A stretch of DNA of 35,961 nt from Candidatus Melainabacteria bacterium. Lineage in GTDB: Bacteria > Vulcanimicrobiota > JABDET01. The translations under genes were made by a program, and so were the position numbers. Position 1 is the first letter of the stretch. Each line of letters opens with the position of its first letter. The stretch is from NCBI GenBank assembly GCA_013286945.1, contig JABDET010000009.1, positions 1-35,961 of the forward strand, written 5' to 3'. Below, piece after piece: positions 9,094-17,976 of the stretch. Under the pieces are notes generated by a model, which saw nothing but the letters and a program-made list of their open reading frames with translations, made no database searches and was not told the origin of the DNA.

Positions 9094-11832
9094 TTGACGA
9101 TTCTCTTGATTGATTGGCATGAGTCTTTCATTTTTGGACTCGCAAAGACAGGCCATCAATTTTACGTTGTGGAACCCAAAGTGTTAGGAATGACAAGAAT
9201 TGATGGAAAGGATTCTTGGCAAACCAACTATCGACCCATCCCGTCAAACGTTCACCTCATCTCTGAACTGGCGGAACTTCGGGAAGTTGTTCATGCTCAA
9301 AAAACCGATCTTGCGTTAGCGATTGCTTTTCTCGACATGGCCTTTTTCAAGCATCTTCCGATTCCCAAGATGTATTTCCCGATCACGGTCTTCTTGGGAG
9401 AATTCTCAACGCTAGGGAACCTCTACCCAGAAAAACAAACCGAAATCTACGAGTACATCCGAGGTTTGCTCCCAAACTATTTTCTTGCCTTTACCACACG
9501 CGAAGTCATGGAGAAAGAATTAGGGGATTCAAAACTTCCAGCTCATGTTTTTGATACCTACAATGCGATTCCGCTTGAAGATTACGGTCCGTACGTCGGA
9601 GACATCCCGAAGGTACTCCGAGTTGGAAATTTCCTAAAGGAACGGGAAGAATTCAACTATTCGCTCTTTTCCGAAGTCACGAAAGACATGCCTCACACGA
9701 TCTTGGGAAACAATCCTCACCTCCCCAATGCTCGAATCGCCGATGACTGGGATGATCTAAGACAAGCCCTTTGTCGGCACCGAGTTTTTTTCGCCACGAA
9801 TTCGCCTCGCTATGACTTCGTGGTCACCACGGCTCAATTAGAAGCCATGGCTTCGGGAATGCCTGTGGTCACCACACCTTATCCAAGCTGTGTCATCAAA
9901 GATGGGGAAAATGGCTTTGTTTCTTCCGATCCTCAAGTGCTCCGAGAAAGACTGTTGACTTTGTTAGATGATCAAGAACTGGCCGTGAAGTTAGGAAAAC
10001 GTGCTCGTCAAACCATTTCCGAAATGTTCAATTTTGAAAAATATAAAAGCGAATGGAACAAAATCTTCAACTTGGCCTTCGAATCTTTCATCCCGCGAAG
10101 AAACAGTTTTAAACCCATTATCGAGGAGCCTCAAATTGAACTCGAAGGCCCTTTACTCTCAGGAATTGATGGGGAGAGCAATCAAGGAATTGCTCACGCA
10201 TTGCGAACAAACAGAATTCCACTTGTCATGCATCCTAAACAAGGTAGAAAAACTCATGACAAACTCATGGCTCCCATTCTTGATTATTTCAAGACACTCG
10301 AGATCGCGGGGCAAAGTCTCCTCCACACGAAACCAGCCCCCTTTCGCCTTGTGTCTCCTTTTGACGGCCACCCCAAAGCGCTTTCTGAGAACACAAAATC
10401 GATCACTTACCTCCCTTGGGATTACGGCGCACTTCCCAAAAGCTGGGTCAGTCTCGTTCAGAACGGAACGGTGGAGGAAATCTGGGTCAATTCTGCCACT
10501 GAAAAAAAGTTTTATCAAGCTCAAGGGATTCCCGAAGCAAAGCTTGCTGTTTTTGCAAGGGGGTTTGACCCCGAGCGCTTGAATCCATCGGGGAGAAAGC
10601 TTCATCAGAATTTTGCAAATCGATTTGTCTTTCTTTTTGTAGGAACCACGGGCCTCGAAGAAGGTGGCAATCTTGCCCTCGATGCGTATATCAAAGAATT
10701 TAAGCCAGCGGATAATGTCGCTTTACTTTATCTAGCCACCGCGGAATCGGCATCTCTATTCAAGAAGTTAGAAAGTTTGAGTCACACCGGTACCTGCGCA
10801 GACATCGCCTTTGCCACAACGAACAGCATCGACACCTTGCCACTTTTTTACCGGATGGCCTCGTTTGGTATTGTAAGCCACTGTGGTTTGAACTTTCCAC
10901 GATTTCTCCCCCACTTCATCGGGCATGCGCTCCCTTTGGCCATCAGTGGTTATGGAGCCGGACTCGATATTCAACGTTGGGGGACCTATCACGCCATACC
11001 TACCTCCACTCATTTCATCGATGAGACACTCTTTCCGGAGCCTCTCACTGGAAAGCCTTTTCTGGGAAAGCCCGATGTGGAAAGCTTGCAAAGAATCATG
11101 CGTTATGCCTTTGAACATCCTGTCGAAACTAGAATAAGGGGTTTACTGGGAAGAAAAAAAGGACTCGAAGAGCTCGCTTGGAGGCGTGTTGCTCAAAACA
11201 TAGTCTCTCACCTTAATGGAAAAACAAGAAAGCAGTCTGAAGAATCAGTCCAACTGAATGTTTTGTTAGACCATCAGGAATCAGAATTCTGGTTAAGTAA
11301 CGGAATAGTTCATTCATTGTATGATGAATGGGAGCAAACAAGAGGCTTCGCATCAAAAAGTTTGGAGCGAAATCCGAACAACTTGTTGACAAAGGCAGTT
11401 CTTCTGGAGGCCAACGCGGCTCTTGGAAGCTTTGAAACTTCACTTTTCAGTGAAATCCTCTCGATGAAAGATTATTCGGATGTTGTTTTTCTCCATCTGG
11501 TCAAGGCAACGGAACATGCGAAAACGGAAGAATCTTTGGACAAACTCTTGCAGAATCGGAAACACCCTTATCAGCATTTGTTAGCCGCTCTTGGACTCTA
11601 TGAAACAAACCGCCACAAGAAAGCGATTCGAGTTTGTAGGGATGTTATAAGCAATCACCCCGATGCCGAAGCTCATGCCATTCTTGGGATGTTTCTCGAA
11701 AATGAAGATCCAGAAGAAGCGATGGTCCATTTCGAAAAAGCCTTCGAATTAGAGCCCTATCTGCGCTATCTGGAACCGTCTAAGTCTTCTCCAGAACGTA
11801 GACTCCATGATTGGTCAAGAACTCCCGAATAA
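9094..11832 (+). CDS. Two-module glycosyltransferase with TPR C-terminus (second GT module apparently degenerate)
   Basis: This is a 912-residue protein. Module 1 (about 1-345) is GT4-like: Glu250 lies in QLEAMASGMPVVTT, followed by GENGFVSSDPQVLRERL. Module 2 (about 370-710) aligns with the GT-B module of the 762-residue protein at 31528-33816. Shared landmarks are ARGFDPERLNPSG, YIKEFKPADNVAL, SGYGAGLD and MRYAFEHPVETRIRGLLGRK. Module 2 reads VGTTGLEEGG at 516-525, where the relative has VGGMIMRKGF, and CGLNFPRFL at 597-605, where the relative has EGFGLPTLE. The donor-binding Arg/Lys and both E-x7-E glutamates are therefore missing. The C-terminus (about 730-912) is TPR-like (AIRVCRDVISNHPDAEAHAILG). 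TTG at 9094 is the first start after an in-frame stop, and its N-terminus aligns with the paralogue at 25778. It overlaps the convergent methyltransferase by 53 bp. Confidence 0.82.
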   Translation: MTILLIDWHESFIFGLAKTGHQFYVVEPKVLGMTRIDGKDSWQTNYRPIPSNVHLISELAELREVVHAQKTDLALAIAFLDMAFFKHLPIPKMYFPITVFLGEFSTLGNLYPEKQTEIYEYIRGLLPNYFLAFTTREVMEKELGDSKLPAHVFDTYNAIPLEDYGPYVGDIPKVLRVGNFLKEREEFNYSLFSEVTKDMPHTILGNNPHLPNARIADDWDDLRQALCRHRVFFATNSPRYDFVVTTAQLEAMASGMPVVTTPYPSCVIKDGENGFVSSDPQVLRERLLTLLDDQELAVKLGKRARQTISEMFNFEKYKSEWNKIFNLAFESFIPRRNSFKPIIEEPQIELEGPLLSGIDGESNQGIAHALRTNRIPLVMHPKQGRKTHDKLMAPILDYFKTLEIAGQSLLHTKPAPFRLVSPFDGHPKALSENTKSITYLPWDYGALPKSWVSLVQNGTVEEIWVNSATEKKFYQAQGIPEAKLAVFARGFDPERLNPSGRKLHQNFANRFVFLFVGTTGLEEGGNLALDAYIKEFKPADNVALLYLATAESASLFKKLESLSHTGTCADIAFATTNSIDTLPLFYRMASFGIVSHCGLNFPRFLPHFIGHALPLAISGYGAGLDIQRWGTYHAIPTSTHFIDETLFPEPLTGKPFLGKPDVESLQRIMRYAFEHPVETRIRGLLGRKKGLEELAWRRVAQNIVSHLNGKTRKQSEESVQLNVLLDHQESEFWLSNGIVHSLYDEWEQTRGFASKSLERNPNNLLTKAVLLEANAALGSFETSLFSEILSMKDYSDVVFLHLVKATEHAKTEESLDKLLQNRKHPYQHLLAALGLYETNRHKKAIRVCRDVISNHPDAEAHAILGMFLENEDPEEAMVHFEKAFELEPYLRYLEPSKSSPERRLHDWSRTPE

Positions 11833-12691
11833 GGGGAAGTCTTGCCAAAAATCTCTCGAGACCTTTGTTACTTGGATAGCGCTTCGCGATTCGAAAAGGA
11901 GTTTGCTTGATGATGGATTCAAACTCCTTTAGCGTCAATCGGTTGAGGTGATTAATCTCCCAGAGGTGCTTTGAGGCCATGAGCTTTGTGGAATCATAGA
12001 AGTGATCTCCACCGGAAGACATTCTTTGAAGATGCCTTTCTTTGACAATCTCAAGAAGAACCTGTTCATGAAAAAAATATTGGCACCAAGGAATCGCCAC
12101 ATAGAAATTAATGTGTGTTCCAAGGCGCGAACGGTAAGGGTGAAATCGAACGAGAAACTGCCCCCCCTTCTTTAACACCCGGTAACACTCGGAAAAGAGA
12201 GGCAAGAGTTCCTCTCGATCAACGTGTTCCAAAACACTGCTTGAAATGATCGAATCAAAGGTTTCTTCTTTAAGTGGCAAGTCCGTTCCGGATGCAGAGA
12301 TGAATTCCACGCCGTTCTGACAATTTCGTTCTTGTGCAAAGTTTTGCGCTAATGGAAACTTCCTTGGATTCGGGTCCACTCCCACCGCTTTTCTTGCTCC
12401 ATGGCAAGCATAGTACACCGTCTTGCCCCCATCTCCGCAACCAAGATCAAGAATTGCTTTCCCCTCGATACTCTCTCCCGGAAAATCACCCAGAACAAAT
12501 GAAGCTCCCTTGTAATTATACTCCTGAAATTCTTTTGGATCTCGAAGCGGAATCTCAAGGCATGGAAAGTGTGGCATCAGTTTGTAACAAAGCCATTTTT
12601 GGAAAGCAGCATACTTCCTTCCAAGATCGAATGGCACTCCAACCTTAGTGGATGGCAGAGAGAGAGGTCGCATTTCCTTCACTGGTCCCAC
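11780..12691 (-). CDS. Class I SAM-dependent methyltransferase (Methyltransf_11-like)
   Basis: A 303-residue protein with a clear SAM core: motif I ILDLGCGDGGKT (about residues 80-91), VGVDPNP at the end of strand 2, FDSIISSSVLEHV in the motif 4 region and VLKKGGQFLVRFHP in the post-motif region. The insert after this (about 190-260) is rich in aromatic and basic residues and may shape the acceptor site. GTG at 12691 has AGGAGG 3 nt upstream; a GTG 9 nt and an ATG 18 nt downstream are alternatives. The start lies inside the 3' end of the upstream GT-TPR gene (47-bp overlap), so the two are co-expressed. Its 3' end overlaps the convergent large GT. It is the last gene of the long minus-strand group and a likely glycan methyltransferase; the target is unknown. 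Confidence 0.85.
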   Translation of the reverse strand: MGPVKEMRPLSLPSTKVGVPFDLGRKYAAFQKWLCYKLMPHFPCLEIPLRDPKEFQEYNYKGASFVLGDFPGESIEGKAILDLGCGDGGKTVYYACHGARKAVGVDPNPRKFPLAQNFAQERNCQNGVEFISASGTDLPLKEETFDSIISSSVLEHVDREELLPLFSECYRVLKKGGQFLVRFHPYRSRLGTHINFYVAIPWCQYFFHEQVLLEIVKERHLQRMSSGGDHFYDSTKLMASKHLWEINHLNRLTLKEFESIIKQTPFRIAKRYPSNKGLERFLARLPLIREFLTNHGVYVLEKT

Positions 12692-14564
12692 CTTCCTCCT
12701 GAATTCTTAAAAAGTGCGTCACCGCAAAATTGAAAATCGAAATTCGTTGACAAATCAAAGCGTATTTCTTGGCCAACTCGAGTGCGCTTTTTCGATCGCC
12801 CAAGGCAATCAGCATGTCGCACAGATAACCGGCGCTCCGAACATTGAGCGGGTTTAGCTCGAGGCTGTGCCTAAAAGCATCTCGAGCTTCTTCAAACTGC
12901 TTCATCTTGACCAAACACCAGCCTAGCAACTCAAACGTTTGATCCGCATCCTTGAATCGAAGCGCTGCGTTTCGATAATGCTCGATAGCGGCTGCAAATC
13001 GAAAACACTCCACATGAAATTCAGCCATCCAAGTGTTGAGATGCCAAAGCATGTACTCCCTCACACCGTCATAAAACTTGGGGGTTGGCTTTCCATCCTC
13101 AAATCGCTCGAAGAAAAGCTCTTGCCATTTTCGCTTGGAAAAGATGTCGAAAAAGCCGGGAACAACAAGACCGATGTGGGAAAAGCTAACCTTTGTGTCC
13201 CCTTCCAAAAGTTCGGTCAATTCCATGAACTGCTTGTGTATTTCTTTCCAATCTTTGTTTCGATAGTGGAGATACGCTGCATTAAACCGAGAGAAGACAT
13301 CGGACGGGTTCAGTTCCCTGACTCTCTGAAAGAGCTCCAACCCTCTCTCATGCGCTCTTTCACGCTCTGTTACGGAAGCATTTCTAGAAGTGAGAAAATA
13401 GAAAACGTATGCCGCCCCAAGATTGTTGAGAATGGCTTCGTTGTTTGGCTCCAATTGAAACGCTTGCTCCAGATAGTCAATCCCCTTTTTCAAACCTTTC
13501 TCTTGTGAAACAAGCCCTGAAAGGAGCACCTCAATCCCAAGAGCCATGGATTGTTCGGCCTTGGAAAGATTTTTAAACCTTCCTTTTGATCTCAGTTTTT
13601 CAAAAGGGGTCTTCCTCACCTCATCAAGGAAACGGATCAAAATAGACGAGAAGGAAAATGCTCCTTCACGCGCATACTGGAGCCCATTCTTAGCCATGGC
13701 TTCACGTTCATCTGGCTGTTCAAGATAATATTCGATTTGCTCTGAGAGATTCTCATCCGTGTAGAAATCGCAATGAACTCCTGGCTTCAAGAATGCCTTC
13801 TCGTCCACCAAGTGATCGCTTAGGAGGAAAGCGCCGCTAAAGAATGTGTGCGCAATTCGAGTCCCGACCGCTTTCACAAGAGGATGGCTTGAGTTAACGC
13901 AAATCTTGCTTTGATTGTTCACCCGATTTGTTGACTCAAAATGAAAATCAGGGCTTCCTTTGGAAAGATTTTGGGAAATGAGGACCTTGTACTTTTCTGG
14001 GAGAGTTGCCAGTTGCGCAAGAAACTTGGTTCTTTCAGGATGAATGAGCGGGTTACACGTTCCAACATAGCTGACATCATAGATCTTCTCCACATCCGGA
14101 ATAGGATAAAATTGGTTAAATTGATCTCCTAGTAAGGGGAGTGAGGTCACATAAGTCGCCTTCCCGGTCATTCGTTTAAAATACGGTTTGGTGGTTTCTA
14201 GAACGGCTAAGAGTTGGTCCGTTCGTTGAGACTGATAATAAAAATGTTGGGAGGTTAAGAACCATTCAATGTTCAAGAGGAAAATTGGAAAGGAAGCATT
14301 TTCGATCCCTTCGGGCAAGAATCCGTAACCCCCGGTAATAATCAGGGCTAAATCAGGCTTGAATTGACGCGTGGAGAGCTGAGTTTCCAAAAAGTGGAAA
14401 TCGTTTTCCAGGGAATGAATCTCGAGATCCGTATCCTGGGCTCCAAAGGTGAGAAACCGAACTCCCTTTTCTTCGAGATGGCGTCGCTCGACTTCCCCAA
14501 AGGACCAAAAGGAGCTCTGGCCAATTTCGTCGGTTTTCCCAAGCAGCACAGAAAGTGCGGGCAT
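12645..14564 (-). CDS. CgeB-like glycosyltransferase with C-terminal TPR repeats (paralogue 2 of 3)
   Basis: This 639-residue protein shares its full architecture with the genes at 5614-7503 and 17977-19884. The N-terminal half has FWSFGEVERRHLEEKGVRFLTFGAQDTD, PDLALIITGGYGFLPEGIE, YDVSYVGTCNP, HPERTKFLAQL, NRVNNQSKI and AVGTRIAHTFFSGAFLLSDHLVDE, the same blocks in the same order. The C-terminal half contains helical repeats with TPR consensus (EAILNNLGAAYVFYF, AIEHYRNAALRF, ARDAFRHSLELNPLN). There is no signal peptide. It begins 20 nt after the radical SAM gene and overlaps the following methyltransferase by 47 bp, so it belongs to that operon. The GT half has no obvious loss of conserved blocks relative to its two paralogues. 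Probable cytoplasmic glycosyltransferase for a flagellar or surface glycan; donor unknown. Confidence 0.82.
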   Translation of the reverse strand: MPALSVLLGKTDEIGQSSFWSFGEVERRHLEEKGVRFLTFGAQDTDLEIHSLENDFHFLETQLSTRQFKPDLALIITGGYGFLPEGIENASFPIFLLNIEWFLTSQHFYYQSQRTDQLLAVLETTKPYFKRMTGKATYVTSLPLLGDQFNQFYPIPDVEKIYDVSYVGTCNPLIHPERTKFLAQLATLPEKYKVLISQNLSKGSPDFHFESTNRVNNQSKICVNSSHPLVKAVGTRIAHTFFSGAFLLSDHLVDEKAFLKPGVHCDFYTDENLSEQIEYYLEQPDEREAMAKNGLQYAREGAFSFSSILIRFLDEVRKTPFEKLRSKGRFKNLSKAEQSMALGIEVLLSGLVSQEKGLKKGIDYLEQAFQLEPNNEAILNNLGAAYVFYFLTSRNASVTERERAHERGLELFQRVRELNPSDVFSRFNAAYLHYRNKDWKEIHKQFMELTELLEGDTKVSFSHIGLVVPGFFDIFSKRKWQELFFERFEDGKPTPKFYDGVREYMLWHLNTWMAEFHVECFRFAAAIEHYRNAALRFKDADQTFELLGWCLVKMKQFEEARDAFRHSLELNPLNVRSAGYLCDMLIALGDRKSALELAKKYALICQRISIFNFAVTHFLRIQEEGGTSEGNATSLSAIH

Positions 14565-14584
14565 GAAGAACCTAGAGGCGCGAA

Positions 14585-15694
14585 TTACATCTTCGGTTCA
14601 TAGATCTCAACTTCCAAGCCGAGATCTCGACTCATCACTTGTTTGAGGTGATCCCCTGATTTCTTGAGGACATTCAACCAACCGTAATCCCAATCGCGAA
14701 TTCCACCTAGCCACGCCGAGCAACCACGGCAAGGCCAGCATTCAGCCCCTCGTTCTTCGAGGTGCTTTTTTCGATACCAGTCAAACATCTCTCCCTGCCA
14801 GATTTCCTTGATGGAAACTTCATTGGCATTCGGGAATAGGTTTGCGGTTTTAAAGGAAATGTCTTGTCCACAGAGCGCAATACGACCTAGCGTGTCCACA
14901 TTGAGCCGCTCAAAGGGCCATACACAAGGTTCCTTCCGTTCGGTTGGGAGACTGGCATACAAGTGTGGATCGAGGGCATTTCCGAGTTGAATCGTGGTGT
15001 TATCATCCCAAGAAAGAAACTTCCGGGTAATGACATCATCGACTCCGATTTCTTTCAACCAAAAATCGAGGGCGGCTTCAAGCTTCCCCTCAATCTCTTT
15101 CTGCCGGATTATCGAAACCACCACACGTGTGGGTGACTTGAGCTCTTTTCGCATCCGAAGCGCAGCTCGAATGTTGTCGACATGATCCCCCCACCACTTT
15201 TGTGGATCTCGCGGCGGGCCCCCTCGTGGAGGACGTAGTATCGCATAGGTTTCTGCATCCCCAGCATCCATTGAAAATTCGATGAGATCAACTCCAGCCC
15301 GAATAATCCGTTCTAGTTTTTGCCGATATTTTTCCATGGGGCCAAACATGCTTCCATTGGTGTTAAGCCAAACCCGTGCCCCTTTTTCTTTTGCGTATTC
15401 GATCATCTCAACCATGTTCGGATGGAGCATCGGTTCTCCACCACCCGTGCAGCGCATCCAGGTTCCAAACTCACCCGCCTCATTCGCAATCTTGTTCCAC
15501 AGAGTAACAGGGAAGCGATCCCCGTTGTGCTCATGATAGAAGCGTCGAATTTCGGAGTTTCCATCGGTGTAGGGACAATTGGGACAACCAAAGTTGCAAG
15601 GGTAAATGATGGAAAGGACAATCATAAGTGGAAATTGCTCTGCACCAGATCGTAGCCCGTACTTCTTTTTCGGTTTGGAAATTTGATTAATCAC
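14585..15694 (-). CDS. Radical SAM protein with SPASM-like C-terminal cluster region
   Basis: The radical SAM [4Fe-4S] motif is C-x3-C-x2-C (CNFGCPNC) at residues 33-40 of the 369-residue form. It is followed by GGGEPMLHP, a typical SAM-contacting loop, and LNTNGSM. The C-terminal part has Cys-rich segments (CVWPFERLNVDTLGRIALCG, then CWPCRGC), as in SPASM/twitch domains that hold auxiliary clusters. GTG at 15694 is chosen because a GGGGGGAG element lies 7 nt upstream; an in-frame GTG at 15751 would add 19 unconserved residues and has no such support. It sits between an HTTM-like membrane protein and a GT-TPR gene, so it may act on a sugar or protein substrate of the island. Relatives modify peptides or sugars by radical chemistry, but the reaction here cannot be deduced. 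The radical SAM call is firm. Confidence 0.9.
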   Translation of the reverse strand: MINQISKPKKKYGLRSGAEQFPLMIVLSIIYPCNFGCPNCPYTDGNSEIRRFYHEHNGDRFPVTLWNKIANEAGEFGTWMRCTGGGEPMLHPNMVEMIEYAKEKGARVWLNTNGSMFGPMEKYRQKLERIIRAGVDLIEFSMDAGDAETYAILRPPRGGPPRDPQKWWGDHVDNIRAALRMRKELKSPTRVVVSIIRQKEIEGKLEAALDFWLKEIGVDDVITRKFLSWDDNTTIQLGNALDPHLYASLPTERKEPCVWPFERLNVDTLGRIALCGQDISFKTANLFPNANEVSIKEIWQGEMFDWYRKKHLEERGAECWPCRGCSAWLGGIRDWDYGWLNVLKKSGDHLKQVMSRDLGLEVEIYEPKM

Positions 15695-15765
15695 GATATT
15701 TTCTCCCCCCTGGTCCAGAGAAAAAGAACTCCACCACCCCTTTATCGACACAGAATGTCCGCAAT

Positions 15766-17271
15766 TTAAGTGTTGATGCTAGGAGAAGGGGCATAGGTCC
15801 CGGGACGTGCGGCCTCATGAACCGGTGAAGTGGGGTGGGCCGAACGAAGCAACCCGCGCATTTCGGGAAGGATAGCAGATTCTTCGATTTTCTCCTCTTC
15901 GAGATCAACCACAAATTGTGCGATGGGAACATGGTGAAATCTTTCCTCTTTTTGCTGGATACTCACGTACTCGAAAACGAGCTTAAAGCCGGCAGGACAC
16001 GGAACCGTCTTCGCATACCGAAGCAGCCGCTCTTGAAACAAGCTAGGTTGGTTTGGATAATATTTCAATGTGGTAAAGACCGAGGTGAGCCCAACGAATT
16101 CTCCCACGTGGCAATAACGAAATCGACTTTTCCAATCAAGGGATCCCGGCACAGAATACAGCTGCTTGTTTCCGGTTACTTTGTTCTCTACCCAAATCTG
16201 CACATAAAAGTTCACCACATCCACGGTAAAGACTCGCCAGATGATGGCTCCAAGCGTGTTGGTGTAGAGCTCAAGAAGTTTTTGGAATGGCTTCGTCAAC
16301 GGTTTTCGAGCTAAGAAATTATAGTAGAGCCCTGCATTCACTGGGATCAAGAGGGCGATGTAGATCAGAAAGAAGACGATCAGAATCTCATTGACTTGAA
16401 GCAAGAATGGCATGGCCACAGGAGAGGCTTGGGTCACCGGAATGAACTTTGGCCACCAGGCTTGTAGCCACTGGTCTGCTATTCCCCCTTTTTGCAGATA
16501 GATCAAACTTCCGAGCATGACCATCTCGCAAAGAAACCCGAGGCGTATTTGAGTGGCGATGAACAAGAAAGTGAAGAAAATAAGGAGTGCTCCGTAAAGC
16601 TCAAGCGATGGAAAAAGCAATAAGAACCCTGCCGCAATCTCAGTGGCATAGCCAAGATGATTAAGCAAACGGAAAGAGAGATGTTGGGTGTGAAGTTTTC
16701 CGAAGTATCTCCAGTACTTTCCCCAAAACGGGTTCACCATCCCATAATTCATTCCATGATTTTTAGGATACCCCGAAAGAATTTTATACACACCCGCTGA
16801 AAGCATGATGATGGCAAAATCAGACCGGAAAGCCATCAATGAAATCCGTTGCAACGATCCGGTCGGATCGTAAAACCTCGCGTATTCTTGAAAAAAGAGA
16901 TAGGCGCCCATCCAATAACTCATGTAGCCAGGAGCCCCCATGCCTCGAAGCACACCTTTCCACCGCATCTGGATGAAGAAATAATGGCAAAGGATCAAGT
17001 TTACCAATGCAGCTATGACCGAGTGATAACCCAGAATCAATCCAATGGCGGAAAGAAACCAAACGAAGAGAACAACCGGAAGTAAGCGTGGATTTTGGAA
17101 TCGATCGATCCCCGGCGATGACTTGGCATACCCACCAAAACGTTCACTCACAAAAAACCACCGACTCGGCCCCAGGGACAGCAAGAGTGTTCCAAAAAGG
17201 GCAACTCCATAACCCGTTCGGATCAAGTCAAGCATGTTGGCAGAAAGGACCGGATAGAAAAGATAATTCAC
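15766..17271 (-). CDS. HTTM-type polytopic membrane protein (vitamin K-dependent carboxylase-like)
   Basis: A 501-residue integral membrane protein. Hydrophobic segments are visible near residues 15-33, 62-82, 84-103, 160-180, 205-245 and 280-310, followed by a soluble C-terminal domain of about 190 residues. The membrane half has KYWRYFGKLHTQHLSFRLLNHLGYATEIAAGFLLL-type sequence, which recalls the HTTM (horizontally transferred transmembrane) domain related to gamma-glutamyl carboxylase. Its start ATG overlaps the stop of the upstream DCC1-like gene by 4 nt (ATGA), so the two are translated together. HTTM proteins are frequently paired with DCC1-like (DUF393) thiol oxidoreductases, which supports both calls. 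The family's bacterial function is largely unknown. A link to the surrounding glycan genes is positional only. The last residues (PTSPVHEAARPGTYAPSPSINT) are Pro-rich and probably disordered. Confidence 0.75.
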   Translation of the reverse strand: MNYLFYPVLSANMLDLIRTGYGVALFGTLLLSLGPSRWFFVSERFGGYAKSSPGIDRFQNPRLLPVVLFVWFLSAIGLILGYHSVIAALVNLILCHYFFIQMRWKGVLRGMGAPGYMSYWMGAYLFFQEYARFYDPTGSLQRISLMAFRSDFAIIMLSAGVYKILSGYPKNHGMNYGMVNPFWGKYWRYFGKLHTQHLSFRLLNHLGYATEIAAGFLLLFPSLELYGALLIFFTFLFIATQIRLGFLCEMVMLGSLIYLQKGGIADQWLQAWWPKFIPVTQASPVAMPFLLQVNEILIVFFLIYIALLIPVNAGLYYNFLARKPLTKPFQKLLELYTNTLGAIIWRVFTVDVVNFYVQIWVENKVTGNKQLYSVPGSLDWKSRFRYCHVGEFVGLTSVFTTLKYYPNQPSLFQERLLRYAKTVPCPAGFKLVFEYVSIQQKEERFHHVPIAQFVVDLEEEKIEESAILPEMRGLLRSAHPTSPVHEAARPGTYAPSPSINT

Positions 17272-17663
17272 GGCCTACACACATCACTTTGGCATCCGAA
17301 TCGATGCCGATTCTTGGCGACCCGAGAATAAATCCAGGGGCCAACGAGAGATGCTCCTGGAAAATAAAAAAGAAGCAAGAGCGGATAAAGTACCGGAAGC
17401 TCAAGAATGATCCGTCGAAAAGCAAAAAAACCCGGAAAGACTCTTTTTCCTGGATCGACCACGAGCATCGCTTCTTCAGCTTGTTCTTTGGAGACCATCG
17501 GAAATTTCGAAGCCAAGCTCTGAGCGTCGTGAAAATCGTAAAGCGCTAGTCTTTTCTTCGAATCAAATTTTCGTATGAACTTCAGTGAACGAATGCAAAA
17601 TCCGCATTCCCCATCATAGATGATTGAGAGCTGTTGTTCGGGGATCTTGTTTGTTTGGCTCAA
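17268..17663 (-). CDS. DCC1-like thiol-disulfide oxidoreductase family protein (DUF393)
   Basis: The 131-residue form carries the family signature DGECGFC, with Cys20 and Cys23 forming the presumed redox pair, preceded by the hydrophobic strand LSIIY. It continues with KRLALYDFHDAQS and a C-terminal hydrophobic helix (VLYPLLLLFYFPG), as usual for DUF393. TTG at 17663 is chosen because GGGGAGG lies 8-14 nt upstream on the coding strand; an upstream TTG at 17708 would add 15 residues (GSWRTDDQVGEGF region) that do not look like the family. It overlaps the following HTTM-like gene by 4 nt. A thiol-redox role next to a membrane partner is expected from the family; the substrate is unknown. It is probably the first gene of the segment 17663-11780. 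Confidence 0.82.
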   Translation of the reverse strand: MSQTNKIPEQQLSIIYDGECGFCIRSLKFIRKFDSKKRLALYDFHDAQSLASKFPMVSKEQAEEAMLVVDPGKRVFPGFFAFRRIILELPVLYPLLLLFYFPGASLVGPWIYSRVAKNRHRFGCQSDVCRP

Positions 17664-17976
17664 AGGAAAACCCTCCCCAACTTGATCATCGGTGCGCCAT
17701 GAGCCCAACTTAAGACAATATTGCGCAAATCCGCGTTAGTCTGCTCGAGCGGTTTATTGTGCTGCGGTCGCGAGCATGGGTTATGTCCTCGCTGATTCTC
17801 GAACGGTCATCCCTGCCCGTTCTCCGAGCGCACCGCAATCGCGGGACATCCGTGTCCCTACTTAATATATGGCTTACCATTTTTTCTTGGTCGATTGCGG
17901 TGAACCCGCTCGGACACAACCCACACTCGCTCCATGCACAAAAAACCGCTCGTTGTGACCGCATTACGCAGGTATA
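17664..17976. other. Gene-free gap in the minus-strand gene group
   Basis: Between the DCC1-like gene and the GT-TPR gene lies about 310 bp with no credible coding sequence. The short frames present have no recognisable domain and unconvincing composition. It contains the imperfect inverted repeat listed separately, a small GGGAC/GTCCC hairpin near 17843-17858 and an AT-rich patch (17858-17888). It interrupts an otherwise tightly overlapping series, so it may hold a terminator for the upstream genes and a promoter for 17663-11780. I could not pick out a convincing promoter. Confidence 0.5.
17746..17952. repeat. Imperfect long inverted repeat in intergenic gap
   Basis: The left arm (17746-17788) begins CGAGCGGTTTATTGTGC. 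The right arm (17912-17952), read on the minus strand, begins CGAGCGGTTTTTTGTGC. The arms continue with related GCGAG, TGGGTT and TGTCC blocks, about 80% alike by eye with a 2-base gap. An inner pair also matches: CCGAGCGCACCGCAATCG (17823-17840) against the minus-strand reading of 17891-17913, which has an extra 5 bases. The loop (17841-17890) holds the GGGAC/GTCCC hairpin. This is consistent with a decayed palindromic element such as a MITE- or REP-like unit, or a large cruciform or terminator structure. No transposase is nearby and no target duplication was recognised. Confidence 0.5.

Noticed and set aside
15835-16314. 159-codon plus-strand frame opposite the HTTM-like gene
   Set aside because: It is antisense to a gene with clear membrane segments and operon overlaps; no family resemblance was seen.
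17710-17964. Small reading frames in the gap before the DCC1-like gene
   Set aside because: Frames exist on both strands over the same inverted repeat, with no domain likeness or ribosome-binding site.
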